Below are positions 18,525 through 26,798 of a stretch of DNA of 64,000 nucleotides, in pieces. Location: NCBI GenBank assembly GCA_016188005.1, contig JACPIQ010000056.1:39734-103733 (forward strand), read 5' to 3'. A program made the translations under genes and the position numbers. Source of the stretch: Candidatus Rokuibacteriota bacterium (GTDB lineage: Bacteria; Methylomirabilota; Methylomirabilia; Rokubacteriales; CSP1-6). Position 1 is the first letter of the stretch. Each line of letters starts with the position of its first letter. The notes below the pieces were generated by a model. The model was given only the letters and a program-made list of their open reading frames with translations, did not search any database and had not been told where the DNA came from.

Positions 18525-19253
18525 TCAGCGGCGCGCCGGCGGGATGGGCGCCCGCCCCTCGCGCAGGATGAGCTCGGCGAGGAGGAAGTCCCACTCCGTG
18601 TCGATATTGACCGAGGCCTCGAACCCCATCACCACCCCCCGATTGTCCTCGCCGAGGATGTGCCCGCGCCCCATGAGGGTGGCGTAGCGCGTGACGTAGA
18701 CGGCGCCGGACGGCTGGTAGACGGGCGGCGCGTCCTGGCGCCGGACGAAGGTGTGGCCCGCCGGAAAGAGCGCCACCGTGCGGTCGCCGTCGAGCGTCTT
18801 CATGAAGTAGGGGTGGTACGAGGCCTCGCAGAGCGTCTGCGCGGAGTCGGCGCCGGTCTCGAGCACCTTCGTGATGGCGCGGTCGATCTCCTCCCCGGCC
18901 CGGAACGGCGAGGTCGGCTGCAGCGTCACCACCAGGTCGGGACGCACGCCCGCTGCCCCCTCCAGCCACCGGACCGCGTGCTGGAGCACGGGAAGCATGC
19001 CCGCCTGGTCGCTGGCAAGCTCGGCGGGGCGCAGGAAGGGCACCTCCGCGCCGTGCTGCCGCGCCTCCTCCGCGATCTCGGCACTATCGGTGGAGACGAC
19101 GACGCGGCTGAGCAGGCGCGCCTCCCGGGCCGATGCGATGGCCTGCCCGATCAGCGACAGCGCGCCGAGCTTCCGCAGGTTCTTCCCCGGCAGCCCCTTG
19201 GAGCCGCCGCGGGCGGGGATGACACCGAAGGCGTACGGGCGCGCCGCCGCCAT
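18525..19253 (-). CDS. neuA: CMP-nonulosonate synthetase (NeuA/LegF-type cytidylyltransferase)
   Basis: 242-residue cytidylyltransferase that activates the nine-carbon sugar with CTP. The hallmark N-terminal loop [14 protein letters not shown] is complete, followed by [19 protein letters not shown] and the C-terminal [14 protein letters not shown]. Length fits bacterial CMP-sialate/CMP-legionaminate synthetases. ATG at 19253 follows the oxidoreductase stop by four bases. Specificity (Neu5Ac, Leg or another isomer) is not readable, but the LegC/PtmE-like neighbours favour a diamino sugar. Confidence 0.9.
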   Translation of the reverse strand: MAAARPYAFGVIPARGGSKGLPGKNLRKLGALSLIGQAIASAREARLLSRVVVSTDSAEIAEEARQHGAEVPFLRPAELASDQAGMLPVLQHAVRWLEGAAGVRPDLVVTLQPTSPFRAGEEIDRAITKVLETGADSAQTLCEASYHPYFMKTLDGDRTVALFPAGHTFVRRQDAPPVYQPSGAVYVTRYATLMGRGHILGEDNRGVVMGFEASVNIDTEWDFLLAELILREGRAPIPPARR

Positions 19254-19257
19254 CGCG

Positions 19258-20241
19258 CTACACCTGGACCCAGCGGCGCTCGACCGAGGCCCTCTGCGCC
19301 GCGGCGATCACGCGCATGGTCTTGAGCCCGTCCCAGCCGTCGCAGGCCGGCGTGGCCTCGCCGCGCATGCACGCGAGGAAATGCCGGGCCTCCTCGACGT
19401 ACATGTCGTTGAGCTGGCAGGCGAAGGGGTAGACCTCCCAGCGGTTGGCGGCGGGCTCGAAGAGGCGGATCTCGTTCTCGAAGCGCCGCCACTGGATCAC
19501 CCCCTGCTCCCCCATGAGCTCGAAATGGCCGTGCATGTTCCAGGCGAAGAGGTTCATGTGGATGTTGCCCACCGTCCCCGAAGCGAAGCGGACGGTCAGG
19601 TCGGCGATGTCGTCCGTGCTGATCTCAAGGCTCGAGATCCGGTCCACGACCGCGCTGACCTGCGTGATCTCGCCGCAGAGCCAGCGCATGTAGTCGATCG
19701 CATGGCTCTCGTCGAGCACGCAGCCCCCGCCCTGCGCGCCGTCGGCCATGTAGAAGTTGCGGTAGTCCTTGCCCGGGTAGCGGATGGTCAGGTGGTAGGC
19801 GTACTCGGTGCGCGCGGCGCGCACCGGGCCGATGCGCCCCTCGTCGAGGAGCTGCTTCGCGAAGCGCATGGGCGGCCAGTAGCGCCAGTTGTAGGCGGTG
19901 AGCACCACGAGTCGCCTGGCATCGCAATGCGTGAGGAGCTCCTCCACGCCCGCCACCGAGTGGGCGAAGGGCTTCTCGACCATGAGGTGGGCGCCCCGCT
20001 CCGCGGCCAGGCGGCCGATGGCCAGGTGGGAGTCGGGTGGCGTGCAGATCGCCACGCCCTGGGCCCCCTCGAGCGCCGCCTCGACCGTCGGCGCGATGGT
20101 CGCGAAGGGGAAGTCCCTCGCAGCCGCCTCCCGCTGGGCCGGCGAGGCGTCGTAGCCGGCGAGGGTCTCCACGCCCACGGCGCGGAAATTGCCGAGGTGG
20201 CGACGGCCGATGGATCCGAGTCCGATGATCGCGAGCTTCAC
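19258..20241 (-). CDS. Gfo/Idh/MocA-family NAD(P)-dependent oxidoreductase
   Basis: 327-residue oxidoreductase. Residues 1-120 form the Rossmann domain (AIIGLGSIGRRH and the conserved EKPFAHS, whose Lys is catalytic in the family). The rest is the alpha/beta domain, with GGCVLDESHAIDYM supplying the conserved Asp/His pair. Family members oxidise or reduce sugar hydroxyls. In this position it may prepare a hexosamine precursor or modify the nonulosonate. GTG start at 20241 with a GAGGAG ribosome site about ten bases upstream. Confidence 0.85.
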   Translation of the reverse strand: MKLAIIGLGSIGRRHLGNFRAVGVETLAGYDASPAQREAAARDFPFATIAPTVEAALEGAQGVAICTPPDSHLAIGRLAAERGAHLMVEKPFAHSVAGVEELLTHCDARRLVVLTAYNWRYWPPMRFAKQLLDEGRIGPVRAARTEYAYHLTIRYPGKDYRNFYMADGAQGGGCVLDESHAIDYMRWLCGEITQVSAVVDRISSLEISTDDIADLTVRFASGTVGNIHMNLFAWNMHGHFELMGEQGVIQWRRFENEIRLFEPAANRWEVYPFACQLNDMYVEEARHFLACMRGEATPACDGWDGLKTMRVIAAAQRASVERRWVQV

Positions 20242-20255
20242 GGGGGCGTGTCTCC

Positions 20256-21809
20256 TCAGCTCCGGGCGGTGTCGAGCGCGGGCGGGCGGGCCGACGCGAG
20301 CGCGGCCCCGGGATCATGGGCGTGCAGCCGGTTCCACTCGGCCTCGTACTGCTCGATGCGGCGGATGTCACGGAGCACCATGAGCTCCCGGAGCCCGTAG
20401 AGCTCGACGGCGTTGAACTTCTTCGAGATCACGGCCGTGACCCGCGTCGCGTCGCCCAGGTCCAGCAGGAAGGCCTCGAGGTCTCCGTCGTACTGCTCGA
20501 GGATGCGCTGCTTGTGGGCGTAGTACCACTCGGTCCCGGGATAGGGCGTGGCGAAGAAGGGCTTCACGGCGAGGCCCAGGCGGTTCCAGGCGCGGATGTT
20601 GTCCTTGAGGCTGTCGAAGTCCTCGTCGGGAAAGCCCATCATCTGGTTCGGGATGGGGCGGATGCCGGCCTCGAGCGTCCAGCGCAGCGAGCGCTCGTTG
20701 GTCTCGGGGGTGGCGCCCTTGCCGATGGTCTTCATCACCCGCGGCGAGAAGCTCTCGTAGCCGTAGACGAGGTGCGAGCACCCCGCGTGCTTGATCGCCC
20801 GGAGCACGTCGGGCGAGCAGAGGGTGGCGTGACTCGTGCCGCCCCAGTGGACGCCCGTGCACTTCTCCGGGTCGTGGGGAACGCCGTCCCGGACGCACCG
20901 GGGCTGGAGCCCCTCCTCGATCCACAGGCGCGCGATGTCGGTGAGCCACGTCTTGCCCGAGAACTGGTGCATGGTCATCAGGTTCTCGTCGAGGAACCCG
21001 ATGAAGTCCACGCCGAAGCGCTGCCGCGCGTACTTGACGAGGTCCACGACGTAGCGCGGGCTGTGGTAACGGATCTTGCGGTCGTGGGTGAAGGTGACGT
21101 CGTTCTCTCCGCGCTCGTTCGGGGCCTGCTTCATGTCGCCCGCGATACCGAGATGGAAGCAGAAGCGGCAGATGAGCGAGCAGCCGTAGCTCGCGTTGAT
21201 GTCGAGCCGCCGCCGCGCGAGCATGCCCTCCTCGGAGAAGAGCGCCATGCTGTTCTTGAAGTACACCTCGAGCGGGAAGAGCTCCCAGGCCGGGTACGGC
21301 AGGCTGTCCAGGTCGGCGATGAGCGGCTGCTCCGGGTTGAGCGTGGTCGTCCCCGAGCGCTCGCGCCAGACGAGCCCCTTCACCTGGGCCCAGTCGCGGG
21401 CGCCGGCGTCCACGCAGCGGAGCAGCTCGGGGAAGGAGACGAAGGCCTCCCCGACCACGCCGACGTCGACCTCGGGCAGGAAGCGCATGATGTCGTGCGG
21501 CATGCTCGTCAGGACGCCCCCGCCCGCCACCACGAGTGCCTGGGGCGCCGCCGCCTTCGCCATGCCCACGATCTGCTTGATCGAGCGGTAGGCGGTGGTG
21601 ATGCCGCCCAGCGCCACCACGTCCCAGCGGTCCGCCCGGAGCACCTGCGCCACCACCGAGTCCGAGGGGCGCCAGGCATTGTGGTCGTACACCTGCACCT
21701 GGTGGCCGTCCCGCACGGCGAGGGCGGCCAGGAGCGCCATGCCGTAGGGCACGTGCCGCGGCTCGTCCTCCTCGCGCATCACGGGGTTGACGAAGAGCAC
21801 CTTAGCCAT
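20256..21809 (-). CDS. B12-binding-domain radical SAM protein
   Basis: 517-residue protein with an N-terminal cobalamin-binding-like Rossmann domain (about 1-140; LALAVRDGHQVQVYDHN, VVAGGGVLTSMP) and a radical SAM domain whose [4Fe-4S] cysteines are C210, C214 and C217 in YGCSLICRFC. A later IPNQMMGFPDEDFDSL stretch is typical of B12-dependent radical SAM proteins. Such enzymes methylate or rearrange unactivated carbons; the substrate is unknown. The ATG at 21809 lies inside the last codons of the Maf-like gene (8-base overlap); an ATG at 21818 is also possible. Tight coupling suggests a joint function with that gene. Confidence 0.87.
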   Translation of the reverse strand: MAKVLFVNPVMREEDEPRHVPYGMALLAALAVRDGHQVQVYDHNAWRPSDSVVAQVLRADRWDVVALGGITTAYRSIKQIVGMAKAAAPQALVVAGGGVLTSMPHDIMRFLPEVDVGVVGEAFVSFPELLRCVDAGARDWAQVKGLVWRERSGTTTLNPEQPLIADLDSLPYPAWELFPLEVYFKNSMALFSEEGMLARRRLDINASYGCSLICRFCFHLGIAGDMKQAPNERGENDVTFTHDRKIRYHSPRYVVDLVKYARQRFGVDFIGFLDENLMTMHQFSGKTWLTDIARLWIEEGLQPRCVRDGVPHDPEKCTGVHWGGTSHATLCSPDVLRAIKHAGCSHLVYGYESFSPRVMKTIGKGATPETNERSLRWTLEAGIRPIPNQMMGFPDEDFDSLKDNIRAWNRLGLAVKPFFATPYPGTEWYYAHKQRILEQYDGDLEAFLLDLGDATRVTAVISKKFNAVELYGLRELMVLRDIRRIEQYEAEWNRLHAHDPGAALASARPPALDTARS

Positions 21810-22851
21810 GTCGCGCATCCTGCGCGCCGGCGCGACGCGCCGGAGAGCCATCGGCGGCTGCAGTGGCGAGGAACGCCTCGAGCGGCGTCTGCGTGATTCC
21901 GGGCCCGAAGAGGAGGCCGCCCTCGGTGCAGTTGTGCGTCTCGCAGTCGGAGCCGGCGGCCAGCTCGAGAAAGACCTCGCGGAACCAGTGGTAGGCCGGG
22001 TCGCTGAACCAGACCTCGCCCGTCGCGGGATGCACGGTGTGCATGAAGGCCTCGGGGTACCGGGCGCCCAGGAGCTCGACCAGCTCCGGGTAGTACTGGG
22101 TCTTCGCATAGGGCGTGCCCGGCGCGTAGCCCAGGTCCATGCCCACCAGCGCGATCCGCCGCTTGCCGAGCACGGCATGGGTGAGCACCCAGGCCGCCGT
22201 CCCCACGTTGCCGCCGCCGTTGAGGCAGGGCAGGCCGTTCATCTCCCAGAGGCGGCGAGAGAGGCTGCCGGGGCGCTCGTAGTCGTCGGGCATCGGGTTC
22301 CACCAGAAGATCTCCAGGCCCGCCCGCTCGCAGCGGTCCACCACCGCGGGCGCGACGGATGTCGCCGCGGCGACCTTGATCTTCGGGCTGCAGGCGTCCA
22401 CGAGCTCGATGAGGGCCTGGTTGGCGGCGACCTCGTCCTGGCTGTGCACGGGGTCCATCTCCTGGCGGCGGAAGTAGTCGTCAGCGGAGGGCGCGGTCAG
22501 CCGGGGGTCCCCGAACCAGCGCACGATGCGCTCCGGATGCGGGTCCACGCTCACCACGACGTGCGGGAGGACGCCGACCCGAAGGCAGGCGCCGAGGGCC
22601 CCGTCCACCGCCACGATCGTGCCTGCGAAGCCCGAGGCCCGCAGGCGCTCGAGGCTCCGCCGGCGGGCCAGGCTGGGCCCGGCCGCCACGACCACCGCGG
22701 CGCTCCCGGTCCCGAGGGAGGCCTCGGCGAGCTCGAGGACGGAGCGCACGATACGGGGCCGGTTCCGCTCGGCATTGGCGAGCCCGACGGCCGCCACGCG
22801 CTCGAACGTCGCCGCCTCGAGCGCGCTAGCTATTCGTCGGCCCAGGTCCAT
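21802..22851 (-). CDS. Maf-type protein (DUF115/MAF_flag10), putative nonulosonate transferase
   Basis: 349-residue protein carrying the core of the motility-associated factor family: VVVAAGPSLARRR near 53-65, VAVDGALGACL near 80-90 and PHVVVSVDPHPER near 96-108, then GNVGTAAWVLTHAVLG and LVGMDLGYAPGTPYAKT. In Campylobacter, Aeromonas and others, Maf proteins transfer pseudaminic or legionaminic acid to flagellin Ser/Thr. Here the protein is much shorter than the large flagellar Mafs and no flagellar gene is in view, so the acceptor may be another surface protein or glycan. It overlaps both the radical SAM gene downstream and a small ORF upstream. Confidence 0.85.
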   Translation of the reverse strand: MDLGRRIASALEAATFERVAAVGLANAERNRPRIVRSVLELAEASLGTGSAAVVVAAGPSLARRRSLERLRASGFAGTIVAVDGALGACLRVGVLPHVVVSVDPHPERIVRWFGDPRLTAPSADDYFRRQEMDPVHSQDEVAANQALIELVDACSPKIKVAAATSVAPAVVDRCERAGLEIFWWNPMPDDYERPGSLSRRLWEMNGLPCLNGGGNVGTAAWVLTHAVLGKRRIALVGMDLGYAPGTPYAKTQYYPELVELLGARYPEAFMHTVHPATGEVWFSDPAYHWFREVFLELAAGSDCETHNCTEGGLLFGPGITQTPLEAFLATAAADGSPARRAGAQDARHG

Positions 22852-23140
22852 CGCCCACTTCCGGTGGCTCGCCGCCTCGGGTCCCCATCTCCGCTCGCCT
22901 CGCCTCCGGCTCCGGCTCGCCCCCTCGCTCCGCTCGGGACATCCCCATCTCCGCTCGCCTCGCCTCCGGCTGCGGCTCGCCCTTCCATATCAGCCGCTTC
23001 TTGCTCACGAAGCAGATGCTGCCGCCGAGCCGCGAGAGCGCCTTGCGCTCGAACGCGTCGGCAGCGTCGGCGGTCCCCTCGGCGGCATCGGCCTCGATCT
23101 TCGCATCGAGCTCGTAGTTGCCCTTCAGATAGTCGCTCAT
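22826..23140 (-). CDS. Small hypothetical protein with repeat-derived C-terminus
   Basis: 104 residues from an ATG at 23140. The first ~54 residues look like a normal small soluble protein (YLKGNYELDAKIEADAAEG, then SRLGGSICFVSKKR). The remainder is low-complexity, two in-frame copies of GEP-(Q/E)-PEARRAEMG produced by a 60-base-period DNA repeat, and the frame ends 26 bases inside the Maf-like gene. No family recognised. The core may be the real product, with the tail added by repeat insertion. Lies 23 bases after the exporter gene. Confidence 0.55.
   Translation of the reverse strand: MSDYLKGNYELDAKIEADAAEGTADAADAFERKALSRLGGSICFVSKKRLIWKGEPQPEARRAEMGMSRAERGGEPEPEARRAEMGTRGGEPPEVGDGPGPTNS
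22882..22982 (-). repeat. Two copies of the dispersed GCGAGCC repeat, in frame within a small ORF
   Basis: Units at 22882-22922 and 22942-22982 are 41 bases long, differ at one base, and have a period of exactly 60. On the minus strand each reads GGCGAGCCGSAGCCGGAGGC followed by GAGGCGAGCGGAGATGGGGA. They are joined by CCCGAGCGGAGCGAGG. Related sequences occur at 30294, 55129 and 63473. Confidence 0.92.
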
Positions 23141-23163
23141 GCTGTCCCCCCGGGCCGCGCGGG

Positions 23164-25023
23164 CTAGGGCCGCGCCGCCGTCTCCCGCTCGGTGAACTGC
23201 AGCCGGTAGAGCCGTGCGTACGTCTCGTTGGAGTCGAGCAGCTCGCCGTGGCGGCCGATGGCCTCGATGCCTCCCTTGCCGAGGACGATGATCTTGTCCG
23301 CGTGGAGCACCGTCGAGAGCCGGTGCGCGATGACGATGGACGTGGTCCCCTCGATGACGCGGTCGATGGCCTCCTGCACCAGCCGCTCCGACTCGCTGTC
23401 GAGCGAGCTGGTCGCCTCGTCGAGAACGAGGAGGGCGGGGCGGGCCACGATCGCGCGCGCGATGGCGATCCGCTGCCGCTGCCCCCCGGACAGGCGGATA
23501 CCTCGGTCCCCCACCACGGTCTCGTACCCCTCGGGGAACTCCGTGACGAACTCGTGGGCGTTGGCGATCGTGGCCGCGCGGACGATGTCGGCCTCCGACA
23601 GCCCCTCGCGCCCGTAGGCGATGTTGTCACGGATGCTGGCGTTGAAGAGGAGGGCCTCCTGCGAGACCACGCCGAAGAGCCGCCGGTACGCGGCCTGCCG
23701 CAGACTCCGCAGGTCGCGGCCGTCGATGGTGATGGCGCCTGCCACCGGGTCGTAGAGACGGAGGATCAGATCGGCCAGCGTGGACTTGCCCACCCCGCTC
23801 GGCCCGACGAGGGCCACGACCTCACCCTTGAGGACCTCGAAGCTCACCCGCTCCAGCACGGGCTCGCCGCCGTAGTGGAACGACACGTCGCGGAGACGGA
23901 TCCGGTCCCGGAACGCGCTGATGGACTCCGGCCCGTCCTCGACCGCGGGCCGCTGCGCGAAGAGCTCGCTCACCCGGGTCGAGGCCGCCAGGGCGGACTG
24001 CAGCTGCGTGTAGGCCGACCCCAGGAGCCCGAGCTGCGCCATCAGCGCTCGCCCGACATAGAGGAAGAGGAAGAAGGTGGGGACAGCCATCCGGCCAGCC
24101 AGCAGCTCATAGGCGGCCAGCACGAGGAAGCTCGCCTCCACGACGTAGTTGACCACGCTCCGGGCGGGCTCTTCCACGTGCTTGTAGACGCCGAACTTCA
24201 CGTTGAGCCGGACCACGTCGGCCAGGATCCTGGCCGCGCCGGCCCGCTCGAAGGCTTCGGCCCCGAACGACTTGACCACCCGGATGCTCGTGAGCGCCTC
24301 CTGGAAGCGCGCGGCGAGGTCGGCGAACACCGAGAACTGGTCCGTGGCCAGCCGCCGGATCGGCCCCCTCACGGCCCGCGTGATGCCGTAGTGCAGGGCG
24401 CCGGCGCCCAGCGCCGCCACGACGAGCTTCGGGCTCGTCCGGACCAGGAGGTAGCCGTAGAAGCCGAGCAGCACGGGGGCGGTGAGGAAGGTGCCCACGA
24501 TCGTCTCGAGTCCGCTGGTGGCCCCGCGGGTGTCGGCGTCGAGCCGGGAGACGAGCTCCCCCGCCCGCTGCTTGGTGAAGAACCCCATGGACAGCCCCAG
24601 CAGGTGCTGGAAGAGGTCCATCTGCATGGCTGCGCCCGCGCGGATCCGGATCCAGAGCGCCAGGAGGTAGTTCCCGAAATCGGCCCAGCCCTTGAGGACA
24701 CCTGCCGCCACGTAGAGCCCGGCGAGGACGACGATGGCCTGGAACCTGTCGCTCACCGCCTGCACACCCAGGCCGTGGAGCACGGCCGCCCCCAGATTCC
24801 TCAGCGTGAGATCCCCGAGCGTGACGCCGCCGCCGGCCACGGGCGATCCCGCGGGCGCCCCCAGCGCCAGGTCGAGGATCGGCGCCATCAGGACGGGGAG
24901 CAGGCCGGCGAGCCCCATCGCCAGGTAGCTCGCGAGGAGGAGCAGCCCCACGGCCCGCCAGTGGGGGGCCAGATACCTGCCCAGCAGCCAGCCCAGCCGA
25001 CGGAGATCGGCGGGTCGAGTCAC
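23164..25023 (-). CDS. MsbA-like ABC exporter (fused TMD-NBD)
   Basis: 619-residue half-transporter. The first ~350 residues are the six-helix ABC-exporter membrane domain. The C-terminal nucleotide-binding domain has Walker A GPSGVGKST near 407-415, signature LSGGQRQR, Walker B LLVLDEATSSLD and the switch His in IVIAHRLST, all intact. Homologues flip lipid A, lipid-linked oligosaccharide or other glycolipids as homodimers. Placed second in the glycan operon, it is the likely exporter of a lipid-linked product. GTG at 25023 overlaps the regulator stop as GTGA. Confidence 0.93.
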   Translation of the reverse strand: MTRPADLRRLGWLLGRYLAPHWRAVGLLLLASYLAMGLAGLLPVLMAPILDLALGAPAGSPVAGGGVTLGDLTLRNLGAAVLHGLGVQAVSDRFQAIVVLAGLYVAAGVLKGWADFGNYLLALWIRIRAGAAMQMDLFQHLLGLSMGFFTKQRAGELVSRLDADTRGATSGLETIVGTFLTAPVLLGFYGYLLVRTSPKLVVAALGAGALHYGITRAVRGPIRRLATDQFSVFADLAARFQEALTSIRVVKSFGAEAFERAGAARILADVVRLNVKFGVYKHVEEPARSVVNYVVEASFLVLAAYELLAGRMAVPTFFLFLYVGRALMAQLGLLGSAYTQLQSALAASTRVSELFAQRPAVEDGPESISAFRDRIRLRDVSFHYGGEPVLERVSFEVLKGEVVALVGPSGVGKSTLADLILRLYDPVAGAITIDGRDLRSLRQAAYRRLFGVVSQEALLFNASIRDNIAYGREGLSEADIVRAATIANAHEFVTEFPEGYETVVGDRGIRLSGGQRQRIAIARAIVARPALLVLDEATSSLDSESERLVQEAIDRVIEGTTSIVIAHRLSTVLHADKIIVLGKGGIEAIGRHGELLDSNETYARLYRLQFTERETAARP

Positions 25024-25652
25024 GCGCCGGGCTCCCCGCCGGACCCCGGCTGCTGCAGCCGGCGCAGGGCCAGGATCTTCTCCCGCCGGATCCCCTGGCG
25101 CACCAGATCGGCCACGGGCTGCTCGGGAGGCTCGAATGTCGCCAGGACGAGGCCGTCGAACTCCTCGTCAGCGATCTCGGCGAGCGGCCGCACCGGAAAG
25201 CCGAGGAACTGGCCTCCGGCCTCGCGGGCGAAGACGCCCATCGGCTCGAGCCCGAGCTCTCGCAGCGTGAGATACGCCAGCTCGGCCGCCTCACCGGTCC
25301 CGCAGAGGGCGATGCGCTTGATGCCGCTCTCGGGCAGAAGAGCCAGATGCTCGCGAAGGGTCTGGCGGGCGCGGCGGTAGAGGCTCAGGGAGTAGGCCAT
25401 GTGCTCATAGGTGAGCCGCGTCTTCTCGAACGCTCCCTGAGGGGTCAGGAGGTACCTCAATCGCTTTCCCGCAGCCGGCTTGCGCGGGAAGTCGACGATC
25501 TTGATCAGGCCTTTCTTGGCCAGGCGCTTGACATAGAGATTCGTCAGGCCAAGGGCGAGCCCCAGTCGCTGGGCCAGGGCGCGCTGGGTCAAGGGACGGC
25601 CTTCGTCAATGGCGGTGAGGATTTCGAGGTCGCGCTCGAGCTGACGTTCCAT
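25020..25652 (-). CDS. EPS-associated MarR/winged-helix regulator with C-terminal Rossmann-like domain
   Basis: 210-residue protein. Residues 1-80 form a winged helix (LEILTAIDEGRPLTQRALA, LGLTNLYVKRLAKKGLIKI), matching the MarR-like regulators found at the head of exopolysaccharide clusters. Residues ~110-200 form a Rossmann-like domain (KRIALCGTGEAAELAYLTL, VRPLAEI) resembling the N-terminal sugar-nucleotide-binding part of PglD-type proteins, a possible sensor. ATG at 25652 is preferred; the longer frame upstream crosses the promoter. First gene of the leftward operon and next to a palindrome that could be its operator. Confidence 0.85.
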   Translation of the reverse strand: MERQLERDLEILTAIDEGRPLTQRALAQRLGLALGLTNLYVKRLAKKGLIKIVDFPRKPAAGKRLRYLLTPQGAFEKTRLTYEHMAYSLSLYRRARQTLREHLALLPESGIKRIALCGTGEAAELAYLTLRELGLEPMGVFAREAGGQFLGFPVRPLAEIADEEFDGLVLATFEPPEQPVADLVRQGIRREKILALRRLQQPGSGGEPGA

Positions 25653-25665
25653 GGCTGGATAATTC

Positions 25666-25682
25666 TGTTCAACATCTGAACA
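25666..25682. promoter_or_regulatory. Palindrome TGTTCA-N5-TGAACA, candidate MarR operator
   Basis: Perfect 6-base inverted repeat with a 5-base spacer, 14 bases upstream of the regulator ATG and overlapping the proposed -10 of its promoter. Position and symmetry suit an autoregulatory site for the winged-helix protein. Confidence 0.55.
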
Positions 25683-25702
25683 TAGTCGTGCCAACGGGTC
25701 AA
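25674..25702 (-). promoter_or_regulatory. Putative promoter of the long leftward glycan operon
   Basis: On the minus strand, TTGACC at 25702-25697, 17-base spacer, then TCAGAT at 25679-25674. The -35 is good and the -10 weak, as expected for a regulated promoter. The -10 lies within the palindrome. Confidence 0.45.
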
Positions 25703-25718
25703 GAAGATTGAGCTTGCC

Positions 25719-25748
25719 TTGACACTGGCGAGATGGCCACGCTAGGCT
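25719..25748 (+). promoter_or_regulatory. Sigma70-like promoter for the rightward methyltransferase gene
   Basis: TTGACA at 25719-25724, 18-base spacer, TAGGCT at 25743-25748. Divergent from the regulator promoter, with the two -35 boxes 16 bases apart, so one operator could influence both. Confidence 0.55.
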
Positions 25749-25816
25749 CACGCGGTGCCGAGGTCATGTCGTCCACGGACGTGACGCGACGGCCCGCGCG
25801 CGCCGGAGACCCCGCA

Positions 25817-26767
25817 ATGGCAAGCAACCTCTACGACGATGTGCGGCCCGATGTGGCCGCGCTCCTCGCGCGGCAGGCCGAGCAGCTTCCGTTGCCTGAC
25901 CCAGGCGCCCGCAGTGCCGACGGCCTGGGTCCGCTGGGCCGGCTCGCCAGCCTGGCGCGGCTGTACGCGCTGGGCGCCCAGGTGAGGCTCGGGCTTCACC
26001 GGCGCCTCGTCTACGCCGACCTCAAGCTCGCCTGGTTCCACGAGTTCCAGTCGTACTGGGTGGGCGAGCTCGGCAACCGACCGATTCACCCCCACGATTT
26101 CTACTACCTCCTCGGCGTGTACCGGCAGCGGCTGCAGAGCGCCTCCTTCGAGAGCCTGGAGAGCCTCGATCCCACCTCCGACGCGAAGCACCTGGAGGCC
26201 TGGCGCGATCCCCGGCATGTCTATTACCTCTTCGCCCACGCCTACCGGGAGGCGCTGGCCCCGCTCCGTGTGCACCCGTTCGTGCGCCACCTGAGGCGGG
26301 GCGGGCGCGTGGCCGAGTACGGCTGCGGCAGCGCCCCCATCATCGCGGCCCTCGCCCGCCGCTACCGCCATCTCGATCTCCGGCTGGTCGGCGCCGATCT
26401 CCCCCATCTCCTCTTCCACTTCGCCCGCTGGCGGTTCCGCGACACCCGCTTCGTGAGCATGGTGGAGATCGACGCCGGCGACGACGCCCCCCTGCCCGGC
26501 CAGTACGACGCGATCTTCTGTCTGGAAGTCCTCGAGCACCTGCCCCGCCCGCTGCCGGTGCTCCACCACCTGCACGAGCGGCTCCGCCCCGGCGGCGCCC
26601 TGATCTTCGACTACGTCCGCTCCGAGGGCACGGGGCTCGACACCGCCAGCTCGCTGCGTGACCGGATCCCCGCCCTGCAGTTCATCCTGGAGCGCTTCGA
26701 CGTCGTCGAGGGGATGGTCGCCACCGACGGCGAGCACGTGTCTCCCGCGGTGGCCCGCAAGCGATGA
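25817..26767 (+). CDS. SAM-dependent methyltransferase
   Basis: 316 residues from ATG 25817, which has GGAG upstream (alternative ATG at 25766). The N-terminal ~130 residues are helical with aromatic motifs (LAWFHEFQSYWVGELGN). The catalytic half has VAEYGCGSAPIIAAL, VGADLP, AIFCLEVLEHLPRP and LRPGGALIFDYVRS. It is transcribed away from the glycan operon from a divergent promoter, so it may be co-regulated with it. Its stop is 31 bases from the end of the convergent GT2 gene. Confidence 0.83.
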   Translation: MASNLYDDVRPDVAALLARQAEQLPLPDPGARSADGLGPLGRLASLARLYALGAQVRLGLHRRLVYADLKLAWFHEFQSYWVGELGNRPIHPHDFYYLLGVYRQRLQSASFESLESLDPTSDAKHLEAWRDPRHVYYLFAHAYREALAPLRVHPFVRHLRRGGRVAEYGCGSAPIIAALARRYRHLDLRLVGADLPHLLFHFARWRFRDTRFVSMVEIDAGDDAPLPGQYDAIFCLEVLEHLPRPLPVLHHLHERLRPGGALIFDYVRSEGTGLDTASSLRDRIPALQFILERFDVVEGMVATDGEHVSPAVARKR

Positions 26768-26798
26768 GAGCTCCGGCGGGGCAGGCGCCCGGGCCGGG

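Noticed and set aside
21787..25380. 1197-codon open frame on the plus strand
   Set aside because: It lies antisense to the Maf-like and ABC exporter genes, has no domain motif, and is the kind of stop-poor shadow expected opposite GC-rich genes.
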